Below the pieces are notes generated by a model. It searched no databases, had not been told where the DNA came from, and saw nothing but the letters and a program-made list of their open reading frames with translations. Positions 55,112-64,000 of a stretch of 64,000 nt of DNA are shown piece by piece (position 1 is the first letter of the stretch; the number at the start of each line of letters is the position of its first letter). This DNA is from CAXBBB01 sp963793245 (GTDB lineage Bacteria; Bacteroidota; Rhodothermia; Rhodothermales; BA12): positions 124,001 to 188,000 of the forward strand of contig CAWBZG010000003.1 in the NCBI GenBank assembly GCA_963793245.1, written 5' to 3'. A program made the translations under genes and the position numbers.

Positions 55112-56518
55112 GCGGCTTCCTCACGTCTTGCCCGCACGTTAGAGCCACACGCCAGCCCCATCAAGACCGCGACGTTGAATGTGGTGTCGTCAAGCGTGAA
55201 CAGCGGAGCCGTAAGCGACGACAGCAGAAACCCAATGAGTGCGGCACCGGCAGCGATTCCTACGACGCGCGTTATCCCCGTCGCCGAACGGCTGTAGAAC
55301 GCGCGCAGTCCGGCGACGATGGCACCGATCCAGGCCGTCAGGATCAGGACGAATCCGATTACACCGTGTTTGAAGAGGAGCGACACGTAGCCGTTGTGGA
55401 TGAAGTTGAACGTGTCTAGTCCCGTGGTCGATGATGTTCCAGTGCGTGAACTCCGTGCCCGGCCCATGCCCAATAATCGGATTGAAGACGAAATCGCTCA
55501 GCGCCCCCTGCGCTTCGTACACTCGGCTCAGAAGTGAGATGTCCTGCGAACCGGACTCGGCAATGCTCGAAAAGCGCTGGATAAATCCCGCTAGCATGAC
55601 GGTGAACTTGTCTCCGAGCAGGATCTGAGCAGCCGCTCCGAAGGCGAGGATGGACATCCCGATCGCGATCAACAGCGCTACTCGTGTGCGCGGTGGCGAG
55701 AGCGCGAACAGGACGCCGACCGTGAGCGCGTATGACACCCAATATGAGCGGCTCTGGGTGAGCAAGAGCGCGGCGAAGCACAGCAAAAATGCCAGCATCA
55801 ACGTCACGCGCTGACGCCATTGTTTAGCGAATAGCACCCAAGCAGTGAGACACGTGGAAGCCGACATCAAGATGTCGTCGTTCATGATGACGCGTCCCCT
55901 TCCTACCTGGTACGACTGGACGGCATTGGCGATGATCGTCTGGTAGGAGAACAGGTTGCGCAGCGCTACAAAGCACCACGTCCCGATCAGCACCCAGAGC
56001 AGCAGGGGGAGGGCGCCGTCGTATCGCGCTACAGCCTCTCGCACAGGAAAAAACGTCGCGATCATCGCCACGGCTCGCAACTGCGAGACCATGTCGCCAA
56101 ACGGAGTGCCGAACACGAGCGCCAGCGGAGACGAGAGGAGTAGCGTCAGCAGAAACAAGAAGAGCGCTTTGCTGACCACATCGCCTAGAATCGGCTCGCG
56201 ATAGACGATCACGCGCGTCACTCCCCAGTGCACCATGAAGAGCATCCAGTACAACCCGTAGAGCACTTCGCCGATGCTGAAATCGTCCCCGTGCGAGACG
56301 ATCAAGACGAACCCGCCGAGAAACACAGCCACGTTGAGCAGCGGGCGGCGAAACAACCAGACGAGCAGTGGTGCAGCCACCAGCGCGGCGATGGGCACAA
56401 ACGCAAGCGCCGGGTGGTAGAGCGCCAGCCCAAACGCTACGCATATCGTCCCGATGACGCCGACCACAAGCGGAAGGTCTGCGGCGAGCGATGGACGGTG
56501 GAGGGTAGAGTCAGCCAC
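55108..56518 (-). CDS. O-antigen ligase / Wzy-type membrane protein (one frameshift)
   Basis: About 470 residues with roughly 12 helices. The start is GTG at 56518, overlapping the Wzz-type stop by 8 bp. The large periplasmic loop with QTIIANAVQSYQVGRGRVIM and NPIIGHGPGTEFTHWNIIDH is followed by HNGYVSLLFKHGVIGFVLIL, the O-antigen ligase signature (H.x(S/G)..L). One shift at about 55427 lies between these two parts. It polymerises or ligates the repeat units. Family call is firm by hydrophobicity and the HNGY pattern. Confidence 0.85.
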
Positions 56519-57728
56519 GCCCTCCTACTTCTGCGTACAGACGCGACCGAAGGCGAGGCGAGTGCTCGCGCCAACTCGCACGCATCAAGACGAGCAGGCT
56601 CGCCAGCATAAACGCTGACATCGTGACGACGATTAGGAGGATGCTGCGCCGAGGCCACTCTTTCTTGACGGGAGGCGTAGCGGCGTCGACCACCTGCAGC
56701 GCTTCGCTCTGCTGCTCTTCTTGCAACCGAGCAGTCTCGAGCATCGGAGCCACGGCCTCTAGAATGGTGCGCTCTATCGTCAGGTCGCGCTCCAGCGTGA
56801 GGTACTGCCGCACGACCTCGGGCATTTCGGCTTGAGGAACCGGCATAATGTCTTCTCCGCCAGCCAGTGCGCTTTGATAGCGTCTGCGAGCCGACGTGAC
56901 CGCTTGGGCGAACGCTCGCACCTGCGGATTGTCTGCTCCGTACTGCTGTTGCATCGCCTCGAACTCGATCTCGCGCTGCGTCAGCGCACCACTCACCACG
57001 GCCATCTGATCAAAGAACGCTGCCGTCTGCGCGTCCACGTCGTAGATACCGTATCGGCGCTGAAAGTCTTGAGAGGCATCGAGCAAGGAGTCCGTCGCCG
57101 AAATAGAGGTGGCGTATCGGTTCTCCATGTAGTTGCGGAATGAGGAAGCGCTCTGCGACGACAACCGCGAGTTGCGCTCATTCAGCAGCCCGACCATGTA
57201 GTTCGCGATGTCTGCTGCTCGCTCCGGACTACGGTCGAGCACGGAGACCGATAGAAACTCGTATTCCAGATCGACGGGGAAGTTGGTGCGTCCGGCCAAC
57301 TCCTTGATCGCGTCTTCCTTGGGATGTTTCCCATCTTCTGTCTCGTACACCGTCACCAGATCGAACTCATCGACCACTTGCTCCAAGAAGGAGCGGCTGG
57401 TAAGGATGGTCAGGTAGCGTGCGTATTCTCCCGATGAGCCGCCTAGGAGCGTAGCCGCCGCCGAACTCAGGTTGCGGCCCAGCATGGCGCTGATCGGGTT
57501 GACACTACCCGAGTCAGGCGAGAGCACGCGGGCGGAGGCGCGGTATTCGTTGGGGATCAGTAGTAGAACAACGGTCGCAACGATAGCGGCGATGCCGGTA
57601 ATTCCGACGATAAACCAACGTCGCGCCCACAACTCGCGCACTTGTCGCCACACGAACGCCTCCAGGCGCCCGTCGTCTCGTTCGTCGATTGCGAACAGCT
57701 CATCTCGTAGGGTTGGCTTCGGTTCCAT
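56511..57728 (-). CDS. Wzz-type chain-length determinant / polysaccharide co-polymerase
   Basis: A 405-residue inner-membrane protein with two helices: near residue 40 (WFIVGITGIAAIVATVVLLL) and near 375 (SILLIVVTMSAFMLASLLVL). Between them lies a large periplasmic coiled domain with YRASARVLSPDSG and LTSRSFLEQVVDEFDLV. The last cytoplasmic tail lacks a tyrosine-kinase domain, so it is a Wzz rather than a Wzc. It sets the chain length of the polymer. The start ATG at 57728 follows a GTG at 57731. It overlaps the ligase gene by 8 bp. Confidence 0.93.
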   Translation of the reverse strand: MEPKPTLRDELFAIDERDDGRLEAFVWRQVRELWARRWFIVGITGIAAIVATVVLLLIPNEYRASARVLSPDSGSVNPISAMLGRNLSSAAATLLGGSSGEYARYLTILTSRSFLEQVVDEFDLVTVYETEDGKHPKEDAIKELAGRTNFPVDLEYEFLSVSVLDRSPERAADIANYMVGLLNERNSRLSSQSASSFRNYMENRYATSISATDSLLDASQDFQRRYGIYDVDAQTAAFFDQMAVVSGALTQREIEFEAMQQQYGADNPQVRAFAQAVTSARRRYQSALAGGEDIMPVPQAEMPEVVRQYLTLERDLTIERTILEAVAPMLETARLQEEQQSEALQVVDAATPPVKKEWPRRSILLIVVTMSAFMLASLLVLMRASWREHSPRLRSRLYAEVGGRG

Positions 57729-57762
57729 CACGGACGCGGTAGAGGGGCTAGGAGCGCGGGCG

Positions 57763-59458
57763 TCAGTTGCTGTCGCGCGTGATGAGCAGGTACGTCGTTA
57801 CGAGCGAGGCGAGGGTGCCAAGGACGGCAGTCGTCGTCGAGATCGTGCGGAAACGAGATTCTCGGCGGTCACTGTCAATCTGTAATTCGAGGGTGCGCTG
57901 CTGGATTGAGAGGCCGAACAACTCGGGTTGGGTAGCGGGATCGTCAGTCGTGACGAGGATCAAGTCGCCGGATTGCAGGGCGCCTGCCTCCGATGCGTCG
58001 ACCAGTTCCTGGACGCCTGCGCGGAGCACGTACACGTCGCGCACGTTGCGGCGCAGTCCGCCCGCAGCGGCGACGTAATCAGTTGCTCCAGCACCTGGCT
58101 GAACGGGGAGGTATCCGGGGCGAGCCACGCCGCCGGTCACCAGGACCGTGCCTTCGTCGCGCGGGACGAACACGCGGTCGCCGTGGAATAGGGGGATGTC
58201 GGATGCGCCATCTCCCAACCACGTCACGGCAGGGACGCCGACGCTAGGGGTCGCGATCTGGTCGGCGAGCGAGGCGCGGGTCACGAACGGCAGGTCGCCG
58301 GGCGTAGCGACGGCGCGCTGGGTAGGCGTGTCGTAGCGATTGATGCCCTCGGCGCCGTTGCGCTGGATGTACGACCCGCGTCCGAGTGCAGTCGGGAGTA
58401 GGCCGCCCGCCTGCTCGAGTAGCCCGCGCGCTGTCGTCACGCCGGGGACGACGCGGTAACTGCCGGGATAGGCCACCTCACCGTCCACGACGACAATCCC
58501 TAGTTCGCGATCCGCTTCGACGAAAACCGTTGTGCCTGCTTCGACGCGTGTCGTGCCTGAGACTGTATCGCCCTGCCCTGCAATACGAATGCTAACCCCT
58601 TCGATTGACCCACCTGCAACAGCCACCAAGTCAGCGGCGGTATCGTCGTCTCGGATCGGGTACGCACCGGGAAACGGGACGGCGCCGCTCACGAACGCTA
58701 CGTCGCGCGTGATGTGGTAGGCGGGCACGTAAATGCGGTCGCCGTCGCGGAGGTAGGGGTTGAGGTCGGGATCTCCGGTGCGACGGTAGCGCATCAGGTC
58801 GAACGCTTGTGTCGGCTCGCCCTCGCGCTGGATCTCGATGGCGCGCAGGTGCCGGGCGAAGTCGCGGGCGATGGTAGCGGCAGGCGTCTCGGTATCCTCC
58901 TCAATGGTCGTTCCGTCGGCGAGCGTTGTGATGGTGTTGGTGCGCGTGGGACGCAGCGCGGCAATGGCATCGCTCAAGCGCGAGAGCGGGGCAAGGGTCT
59001 TGCGGCCCGGATCGTCGATTGCACCGCCGACGTGCACCGCGAACCGGCGTGGCTGAGCCAGTGCGACGGCGACGGGCACGTTGCGGTAGAGCGGCTGGAT
59101 CGCGCGCAAGATGCGCTCGCGCGCAACACGGAGCGTCAGATCGGCGACTTCCAATCCTCCCACATCGGGGAGCATCAACATGCCGTCTGACGTGACGGGC
59201 ACCTGTACCTGGACGGGATTCGCGCCGCCTATCGAAAGCGAGAACAGGTCACCCGGTCCTACCAGGTAGCGGTCAGCGTCGACGGCTCCTTCTTGCGCGA
59301 ACTCGGACGGTAGGCCGTTTTGAGCCGACGCGCGTGACGAGATCAACGCCGTGAGCGCATCACCGGTAGTCTGCGCGGACGCTGCTGTGCGCCAGCGTGC
59401 CGCAGGCCAGAACGGTCAGGAGTCCGGCTCGAACGAGGCGGGAAGGGAGAGTAAACAC
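57763..59458 (-). CDS. Wza-like outer-membrane polysaccharide export protein with SLBB domains (one frameshift)
   Basis: About 565 residues. The signal peptide is encoded in the frame starting GTG at 59458 (FTLPSRLVRAGLLTVLACGT), and the rest in another frame after a shift near 59380. The Poly_export domain has YLVGPGDLFSLSIGGANPVQ, then four or five SLBB units (DVAFVSGAVPFPGAYPIRDD, VVDGEVAYPGSYRVVPGVTT, VLVTGGVARPGYLPVQPGAG). A C-terminal membrane helix (TTTAVLGTLASLVTTYLLIT) is unlike classic Wza and would anchor it in the inner membrane or act as a barrel helix. It is the first gene of the cluster. Confidence 0.9.
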
Positions 59459-59593
59459 GTCGGAACGCTGAGTAAGATCAGAAAACGGTAGCGTTGCGGC
59501 GTATAGGCGGCGTTCGGGTGAGCAGTCGATGTCGAGAACGGCAAGCTACGGCACGCGCTCTCATCGGTCAACGGACAAGGCGGTGCCCTGCGT

Positions 59594-62005
59594 CTACTGC
59601 TCTGCGTGCGGACTACGCGGGCCGACGCTACGATCGGCATAGTCCAAGATCCGGCGGTACTCGTCGGTCCACGACGCAGGCTCGGTGAATCCGTGATCCT
59701 CGACCGGATAAACGGCCATCTCCCAGCCTTCTTTGCCCAACTCGATCAGCCGCTGCGCCAGTCGTGCCACGTCCTGAAACTGCACGTTGACGTCGACCAT
59801 GCCGTGGGCGATCAGCAGCGGGTCGCCCTGGTACCCTTCGGCGAAGTTGATCGGCGACGATAAGGCGTAGGCGAGGCTGTCGTCGGCGGGCGTGTTGAGG
59901 ATGTTGGCCGTGTAGCCGTGGTTGTAGTGCGCCCAGTCGGTCACGCTGCGCAGCGCTGCACCGCCGCCGAAGTGCTCCGGTTCGGTGAACAGCGCCATCA
60001 GCGTAATAAAGCCGCCGTACGATCCGCCGTAGATGAACACGCGTTCGGGGTCGATGTCGAGTTCCGACCCGACGTAGCGGCTCGCGTCGACGTAGTCTTG
60101 CAGGTCGCGCCCGCCCATATGCCGATAGATGTCGGTCCGCCAGTCGCGCCCATACCCCGCCGACGCACGGTAGTCGAGGTCGAGGACGGTGTAGCCCTGC
60201 TCGGCGAGCAAGTGGTGAAACATGTACTCGCGGAAATAGGTGCTCCAGCCCCGGTGGACGTTGTGGAGGTAGCCCGCGCCGTGGACGAACATGACAGCCG
60301 CTCCGTTGGCCTTGGCCGGATCAGGGCGATAGATGCGCGCCGGAACGCCGATGCCATCGGACGCGGGCACGTCGATGATCTCGGCGTCGCGCCAGTCGTA
60401 GCGCTCCCAATCGGGCGTTGTGCTGTGCGTCACGCGCGTATCGCCGACGTAGACTTCGGGTGGCATATTGGCCGTGCTGAACGTCTGGGCGACGATCTCT
60501 CCGCGCGGATCTTGTACCAAGTCGTGGTGGCCGACGCGCGTGGTCAGCCGGGTGCGCGTTCCGCCGGTCGACGGCATCGAGTAGCGGTGCTGCTCGTGCG
60601 CGCTGTGCTCGGTCGATGTGAACGTGATCGTCCGCCCATCGGCGCTGAAGAGGGGGTCGCTGACCTCGAATTCGCCGCTGGTGAGTTGGGTTTGCGCTCC
60701 AGTCTGCGCGTCGACACGGTACAGGTGGCTGTATCCCGTCGCCTCGCTCTGCATCAGGAAATGGCGTGCGTCGGGGTACCAGAGCAGCGTACCGCTTCCG
60801 CCCCAAGACGAGATGCCCGGCCCGCCGATCCACGCGTCGTCCTGCTGCACGTCGAGGGGTGTCACCGTTCCTGTCGACGCGTCGAGCCGGGTGACCCAGC
60901 GCGTCTTGTTGTCCTTCGCTCGGACGACGAGGATCGCATGTCGACCGTCGGCGCTCCACGTCGGCCCCGCGATGTCGACCGGGCGGCGTGCTCTGGCTGA
61001 GTCGGATGCGGTCTCCATCGGCTTGACGTCGGCTGCGCGATAGGCAGGCGTTTCGTAGAGGCGCGGCAGATCGCTCAGGTCGACGGCGTAGGTCGTGTCG
61101 CGCGTCAGGTCTTGGACGTACAGCGTGGGCGCGGACTCCTTCTGGCCGACCTTGGGGCGGATCGCGCGCGTTTCGGTATAGCCACTTTCGGTAACCCAAA
61201 ATGGCACATCGGTGCGTTCGTTGCTCACGCTGGGTGTCGTCGTGAACGTGACCCATCGCCCGGTTGGGTCGACCTGCAACTGGCCGACGTTGTCTCCGCC
61301 CGCATAGAACGTCGGCGGACTTGGACGCATTTCGTCTGCGGCGTCGCGGGCTTGCTCGTTGCGTTCTCGGCGCTCGACTCGGTCGCGGATGTAGCCGAAG
61401 AGTTCGCGCTGCTGGCGGTCGAGAAACGCCTGCTGAGCATCGGGCGATCTCTCCGATGGCTCACGTCCGCTGCGGATGTCGGTGAGTTGGGTGATCGCGC
61501 CGGTCACCAGGCTGTGGCGGAAGAGGGCGTCGCCGCGCTGGTAGACGATGGCAGTGTCTCCGGCCATAAAGCGGGCGCCATACTCAAAGTCGCGCGTCTG
61601 AGTGAGCGCTGTCGCGCGTCCGGCCTCGCGGTCCATCAGGTACACGTCGCCCCGGCTGCCGTAGACTTTGCGCTGCCGATCCGCCGAGTAGACACCCTCG
61701 CCGATCTGCCAGCCGCTGAACATCTCGGGCGCGTCGACTTGAAGCGAGCGCGGTGCTTTCTGAGCCGTCGTCGCTCCTCTGCGAACGAGGTAGAGCGAGT
61801 CCGAGTCGAACGCCATCTGCGGATTCCACCGGAAGTAGAGCGCGTCGCCGGTTTCGTCCCAGCCCATCAGCCGAGGCAGTCCGTTGCTCAGCGTGTCTCC
61901 CCACGCCATGATCTGAGGGACGGTGAGTTGTTCAGCCGGTTGCGCGCGCGCGGCGAGCGGAAGCAGCAGGAGCGCAGTCAGGGCGAGGCAGGCAGGTCGG
62001 AGCAT
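59594..62005 (-). CDS. Secreted S9 peptidase (DPP4/prolyl oligopeptidase-like)
   Basis: An 803-residue exported peptidase. A signal peptide (CLALTALLLLPLAARAQ) is followed by an eight-blade-type propeller (about 30-530), then the hydrolase domain: FVHGAGYLHNVHRGWSTYFR, LDLDYRASAGYGRDWRTDIY, the nucleophile elbow YGGSYGGFITLMALF, the Asp in HGMVDVNVQFQD and the His in VEDHGFTEPASW. It cuts dipeptides or short peptides from N-termini in the periplasm or outside. A second, broken S9 peptidase lies at the other end of the window. It does not look linked to the polysaccharide genes. Confidence 0.95.
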   Translation of the reverse strand: MLRPACLALTALLLLPLAARAQPAEQLTVPQIMAWGDTLSNGLPRLMGWDETGDALYFRWNPQMAFDSDSLYLVRRGATTAQKAPRSLQVDAPEMFSGWQIGEGVYSADRQRKVYGSRGDVYLMDREAGRATALTQTRDFEYGARFMAGDTAIVYQRGDALFRHSLVTGAITQLTDIRSGREPSERSPDAQQAFLDRQQRELFGYIRDRVERRERNEQARDAADEMRPSPPTFYAGGDNVGQLQVDPTGRWVTFTTTPSVSNERTDVPFWVTESGYTETRAIRPKVGQKESAPTLYVQDLTRDTTYAVDLSDLPRLYETPAYRAADVKPMETASDSARARRPVDIAGPTWSADGRHAILVVRAKDNKTRWVTRLDASTGTVTPLDVQQDDAWIGGPGISSWGGSGTLLWYPDARHFLMQSEATGYSHLYRVDAQTGAQTQLTSGEFEVSDPLFSADGRTITFTSTEHSAHEQHRYSMPSTGGTRTRLTTRVGHHDLVQDPRGEIVAQTFSTANMPPEVYVGDTRVTHSTTPDWERYDWRDAEIIDVPASDGIGVPARIYRPDPAKANGAAVMFVHGAGYLHNVHRGWSTYFREYMFHHLLAEQGYTVLDLDYRASAGYGRDWRTDIYRHMGGRDLQDYVDASRYVGSELDIDPERVFIYGGSYGGFITLMALFTEPEHFGGGAALRSVTDWAHYNHGYTANILNTPADDSLAYALSSPINFAEGYQGDPLLIAHGMVDVNVQFQDVARLAQRLIELGKEGWEMAVYPVEDHGFTEPASWTDEYRRILDYADRSVGPRSPHAEQ

Positions 62006-62199
62006 CGGTCGGAGAAGAGGCGGACTCTAAAATACCGCCTCGCCTTGCGCCAGCGCTCATCTCGCTCGCACAGCCTCCCAACTCACCGCGTCAGCCTATC
62101 CACCATAATCGAGAGTTTGCTATCACGCCTCCGCCTTCTTCTGCTCGGCCAGCGCATTGATCTAATCGCGTAGGTCAGCGGCGCATTCTGCCCTGTGCG
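62006..62199. other. Gap between the S9 peptidase and hepT
   Basis: About 190 bp without an ORF. It should hold the S9 promoter; none could be chosen. Confidence 0.3.
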
Positions 62200-62556
62200 T
62201 CATTTGGACGGCTCAATGGCAGCATCGATAATCGCTTGCACCTGCTCTCGGTAACGTGGCACGCTCTCTATAATCGTATCCCACAGCACGTCGAAGTCGA
62301 GCGAGTCATAACCGTGAATCGTTCGGTTTCTGAGTTGAACAGCATCGCGCCAGTCAACGTCGGGATAGTCATGGCGCAGATCGTCGGAGATGCGGGTGGT
62401 GGCCTCGCCCAGAATCAACAGCTGATGCAGAAGTGCAGATTGAGCAAGCGTTCCCTCGGTTCTGAACTCCTCCTCGCCACATTCCTGCGCGAAACGCGCG
62501 ATCAGTTCGGCTGCACGCACGATGTCGTAGAGAGAAGCAAGATCACGCTCGGTCAT
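62200..62556 (-). CDS. hepT: HepT-like ribonuclease toxin (DUF86)
   Basis: A 118-residue helical HEPN protein. The RNase motif RX4HXY is present as RNRTIHGY (Arg76, His81, Tyr83). In known HepT-MntA systems the antitoxin adenylylates the tyrosine of this motif to silence the toxin. The other family features (LLHQLLILGEATTRIS, then YPDVDWRDAVQLRN) are also normal. Its start overlaps the end of mntA by four bases (ATGA), the usual arrangement, so the antitoxin gene comes first. The toxin appears to be intact. Confidence 0.93.
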   Translation of the reverse strand: MTERDLASLYDIVRAAELIARFAQECGEEEFRTEGTLAQSALLHQLLILGEATTRISDDLRHDYPDVDWRDAVQLRNRTIHGYDSLDFDVLWDTIIESVPRYREQVQAIIDAAIEPSK

Positions 62557-62888
62557 GAACTCGGGATCAATCTGCGCATCGACCGAAGGATGCTCGCTCG
62601 GCGAATTGGGTTGCGGCTGCCGAGCACCCCTTTCCGGGTGAGGAGATCCACGGGGCGCTCGAAGATGGCGACCAACTCGTCTTCCATATCAAACAGATCC
62701 GACATCGTGTAGCGTCGCACCTCGCGTTGGCCGAGCGTCACCATCACATCGGCGTCGCTGTCGGGACGAGCGTCGCCGCGAGCGAGCGAGCCGAAGAGCG
62801 ACAAGTCGGCGATCTCCCACTTGCGACAGAACGCTTCGAGCGCTTGTTGCTGCTCGTCGGTAGGCTGGAAGGGCACTGGCTCGGACAT
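62553..62888 (-). CDS. mntA: MntA-type nucleotidyltransferase antitoxin
   Basis: A 111-residue minimal nucleotidyltransferase. The active-site motif GSX10DXD is intact: Gly33-Ser34, then Asp45 and Asp47 (LFGSLARGDARPDSDADV). It probably transfers AMP to the HepT tyrosine. The start at 62888 is the only sensible one. It is divergent from the Fic gene with a 108-bp gap, so both units may share a promoter region. Confidence 0.93.
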   Translation of the reverse strand: MSEPVPFQPTDEQQQALEAFCRKWEIADLSLFGSLARGDARPDSDADVMVTLGQREVRRYTMSDLFDMEDELVAIFERPVDLLTRKGVLGSRNPIRRASILRSMRRLIPSS

Positions 62889-62996
62889 GAGTGGAATACG
62901 CCTTCGTTCGGCGCTGGTTGCCGTGGCGTCATCGTCTGCGCGTCGATCCGGTTGTCAGCGAAAGCGTACACTTGGGCAACCAACTGTACCTCCGGC

Positions 62997-64000
62997 ATGG
63001 ACTCCGCATCGCACTCGACTAGCCAACGCTCTCCAGCGCATCGACGCTCTCAACGCCGAGATCGACGCGCTCCGCCCACTGCCCGACGACGTACTTGGAC
63101 GAGCGATGCAGCGCCTGCGGTTGGAGTGGACGTATCACAGCAACGCGATCGAAGGCAACCGCTCGACTACGGCGAGACCCGCGCTCTGCTCTCCACGGCG
63201 TCACCGCGCACGGCAAGCCGCTGCGCGACCACCTCGACATCCAGCAGCACCGCGAGACCATCGACTACCTCGAAGCCTTCGTCCGCGCGGGCGAGCCGTT
63301 GACGCTCGCCGCGATTCGAGAGATGCACCGCACGCTGATGGGCGAGACGTACGAAATCACGAGCCGAAACCCCCGGCGGAGAACGCATCACGCGGACGGT
63401 CCGAGGCGGGCACTTCAAGGAGCATCCCAATCACGTACGCACGGCGACTGGCGAGATGCATTATTACGCGACGCCCGAAGAGACGCCTGCCAAAATGCAA
63501 GACCTGATGGACGCCTACACGAACTGGATGGTACAGATCGACAACGGCGAGGCGCACATCTTATCCGCAGCCGCAAGCCTTCATCACGGACTGGCCGAAA
63601 TCCACCCTTTCGCCGACGGCAACGGCCGCACCTCGCGCGTGCTGATGAACCTGCTCCTGATGCGCGCCGGATACCCACCTGCCGTCATCCGCAACGAGCG
63701 CCGCGACGCCTACTTCGGCGCCCTCGCCCAAGCCGACACGGGAGACGGCGAGCCATTCGCGCTATTCGTCGCCGAGGAGTTGGAGACGACGATGCAGTTG
63801 TACCTGCGCGCGCTGCGTGGAGAGCCGGACCCGGACGCGTTCAGTCGGCGAGTTGCTGTGTTGAAGAAGCAGGTCGAGGCTGCCGGTGAGCGCAGCCGAT
63901 TTGACCAAGAGAAGGCGGATGAATTGCTCGCTTCGTTTATTCTGCCCCTCGTTGCAGAAGCTCAGAAGCGAACGGATCTCCTAAAATCTATGTTTGGAGA
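62997..64000 (+). pseudogene. Fic family protein (class II-like), frameshifted and cut by the window end
   Basis: Fic proteins transfer AMP (or related groups) to target proteins. Pieces: LANALQRIDALNAEIDALRP, WTYHSNAIEGNR, then HGVTAHGKPLRDHLDIQQHR, EPLTLAAIREMHRTLMGETY, GGHFKEHPNHVRTATGEM and the active site EIHPFADGNGRTSRVLMNLL (HPFx(D/E)GNGRxxR, complete). SNAIEGN near the N-terminus fits the inhibitory motif (S/T)xxxE(G/N) of class II Fic. Frames change at about 63010, 63165, 63190 and 63370; from there to the window end one frame is open. The gene is therefore either broken or badly sequenced. Its ATG at 62997 is in a different frame from the first conserved piece. Confidence 0.8.

Overview
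The window looks like part of a chromosome from a GC-rich, Gram-negative member of the Bacteroidota/Rhodothermota line, probably a Rhodothermales-like marine bacterium. The support is a SusC-type TonB receptor with a carboxypeptidase-regulatory N-domain, two secreted proteins with C-terminal sorting-type domains like those of the type IX secretion system, many small lipoproteins, two promoters resembling the Bacteroidota -7 element TAnnTTTG, and an almost complete lack of Shine-Dalgarno sequences. It also carries flagellar export and switch genes (fliM, fliN, fliO, fliP, fliQ, fliR), which are uncommon in Bacteroidota. No rRNA, tRNA, CRISPR array or complete transposase was seen. Assignment to a genus is not possible from what I can see.

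Layout. 1-2.5 kb: the 3'-truncated, multiply frameshifted end of a prolyl oligopeptidase and a broken lipoprotein. 2.6-7.6 kb: a 33-residue basic small protein with its own terminator, arginine deiminase, a small membrane protein, and a Kelch lipoprotein coupled to a secreted zinc metalloprotease. 8-13 kb: a propeller-type sensor kinase with its NarL-type regulator and an AlkA-like glycosylase. 13.1-14.7 kb: small lipoproteins, one with a rhodanese domain. 14.8-20.6 kb: the flagellar genes, interrupted on the opposite strand by a wrecked serine hydrolase. 20.8-22.2 kb: a decayed lipoprotein gene next to a fliM fragment. 22.4-29.2 kb: DUF2520-type oxidoreductase, prohibitin-like protein, DoxX-like membrane protein, small unknowns, an Asp-rich protein, a PrcB-like lipoprotein and MarC. 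29.3-47.9 kb: a clean block with a giant NtrY-like kinase, purB, a YhbY protein, a TonB receptor, a dynamin-like GTPase, an HtrA protease, an SDR, a choice-of-anchor-B protein, a DCC thiol protein, a D15-type barrel and a PRC-barrel-like protein. 48-59.5 kb: a minus-strand polysaccharide cluster (three glycosyltransferases, FkbM methyltransferase, sugar epimerase, flippase, O-antigen ligase, Wzz, Wza). 59.6-64 kb: an S9 peptidase, a HepT-MntA toxin-antitoxin pair and, divergent from it, a broken Fic gene running off the end.

How the genes work together. The flagellar genes encode the export gate and the C-ring rotor. The polysaccharide cluster has most parts of a Wzx/Wzy-type export route: sugar modification, transfer, flipping, polymerisation or ligation, length control and outer-membrane export. 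The two regulatory kinases are separate systems.

One caution applies throughout. About fifteen genes need one or more single-base shifts to read through, and these fall in two zones (1-23 kb and 50-64 kb), while 23-50 kb is clean. Genes with one shift are listed as CDS and genes with several as pseudogenes. Whether the shifts are biological or sequence errors cannot be settled from this text.
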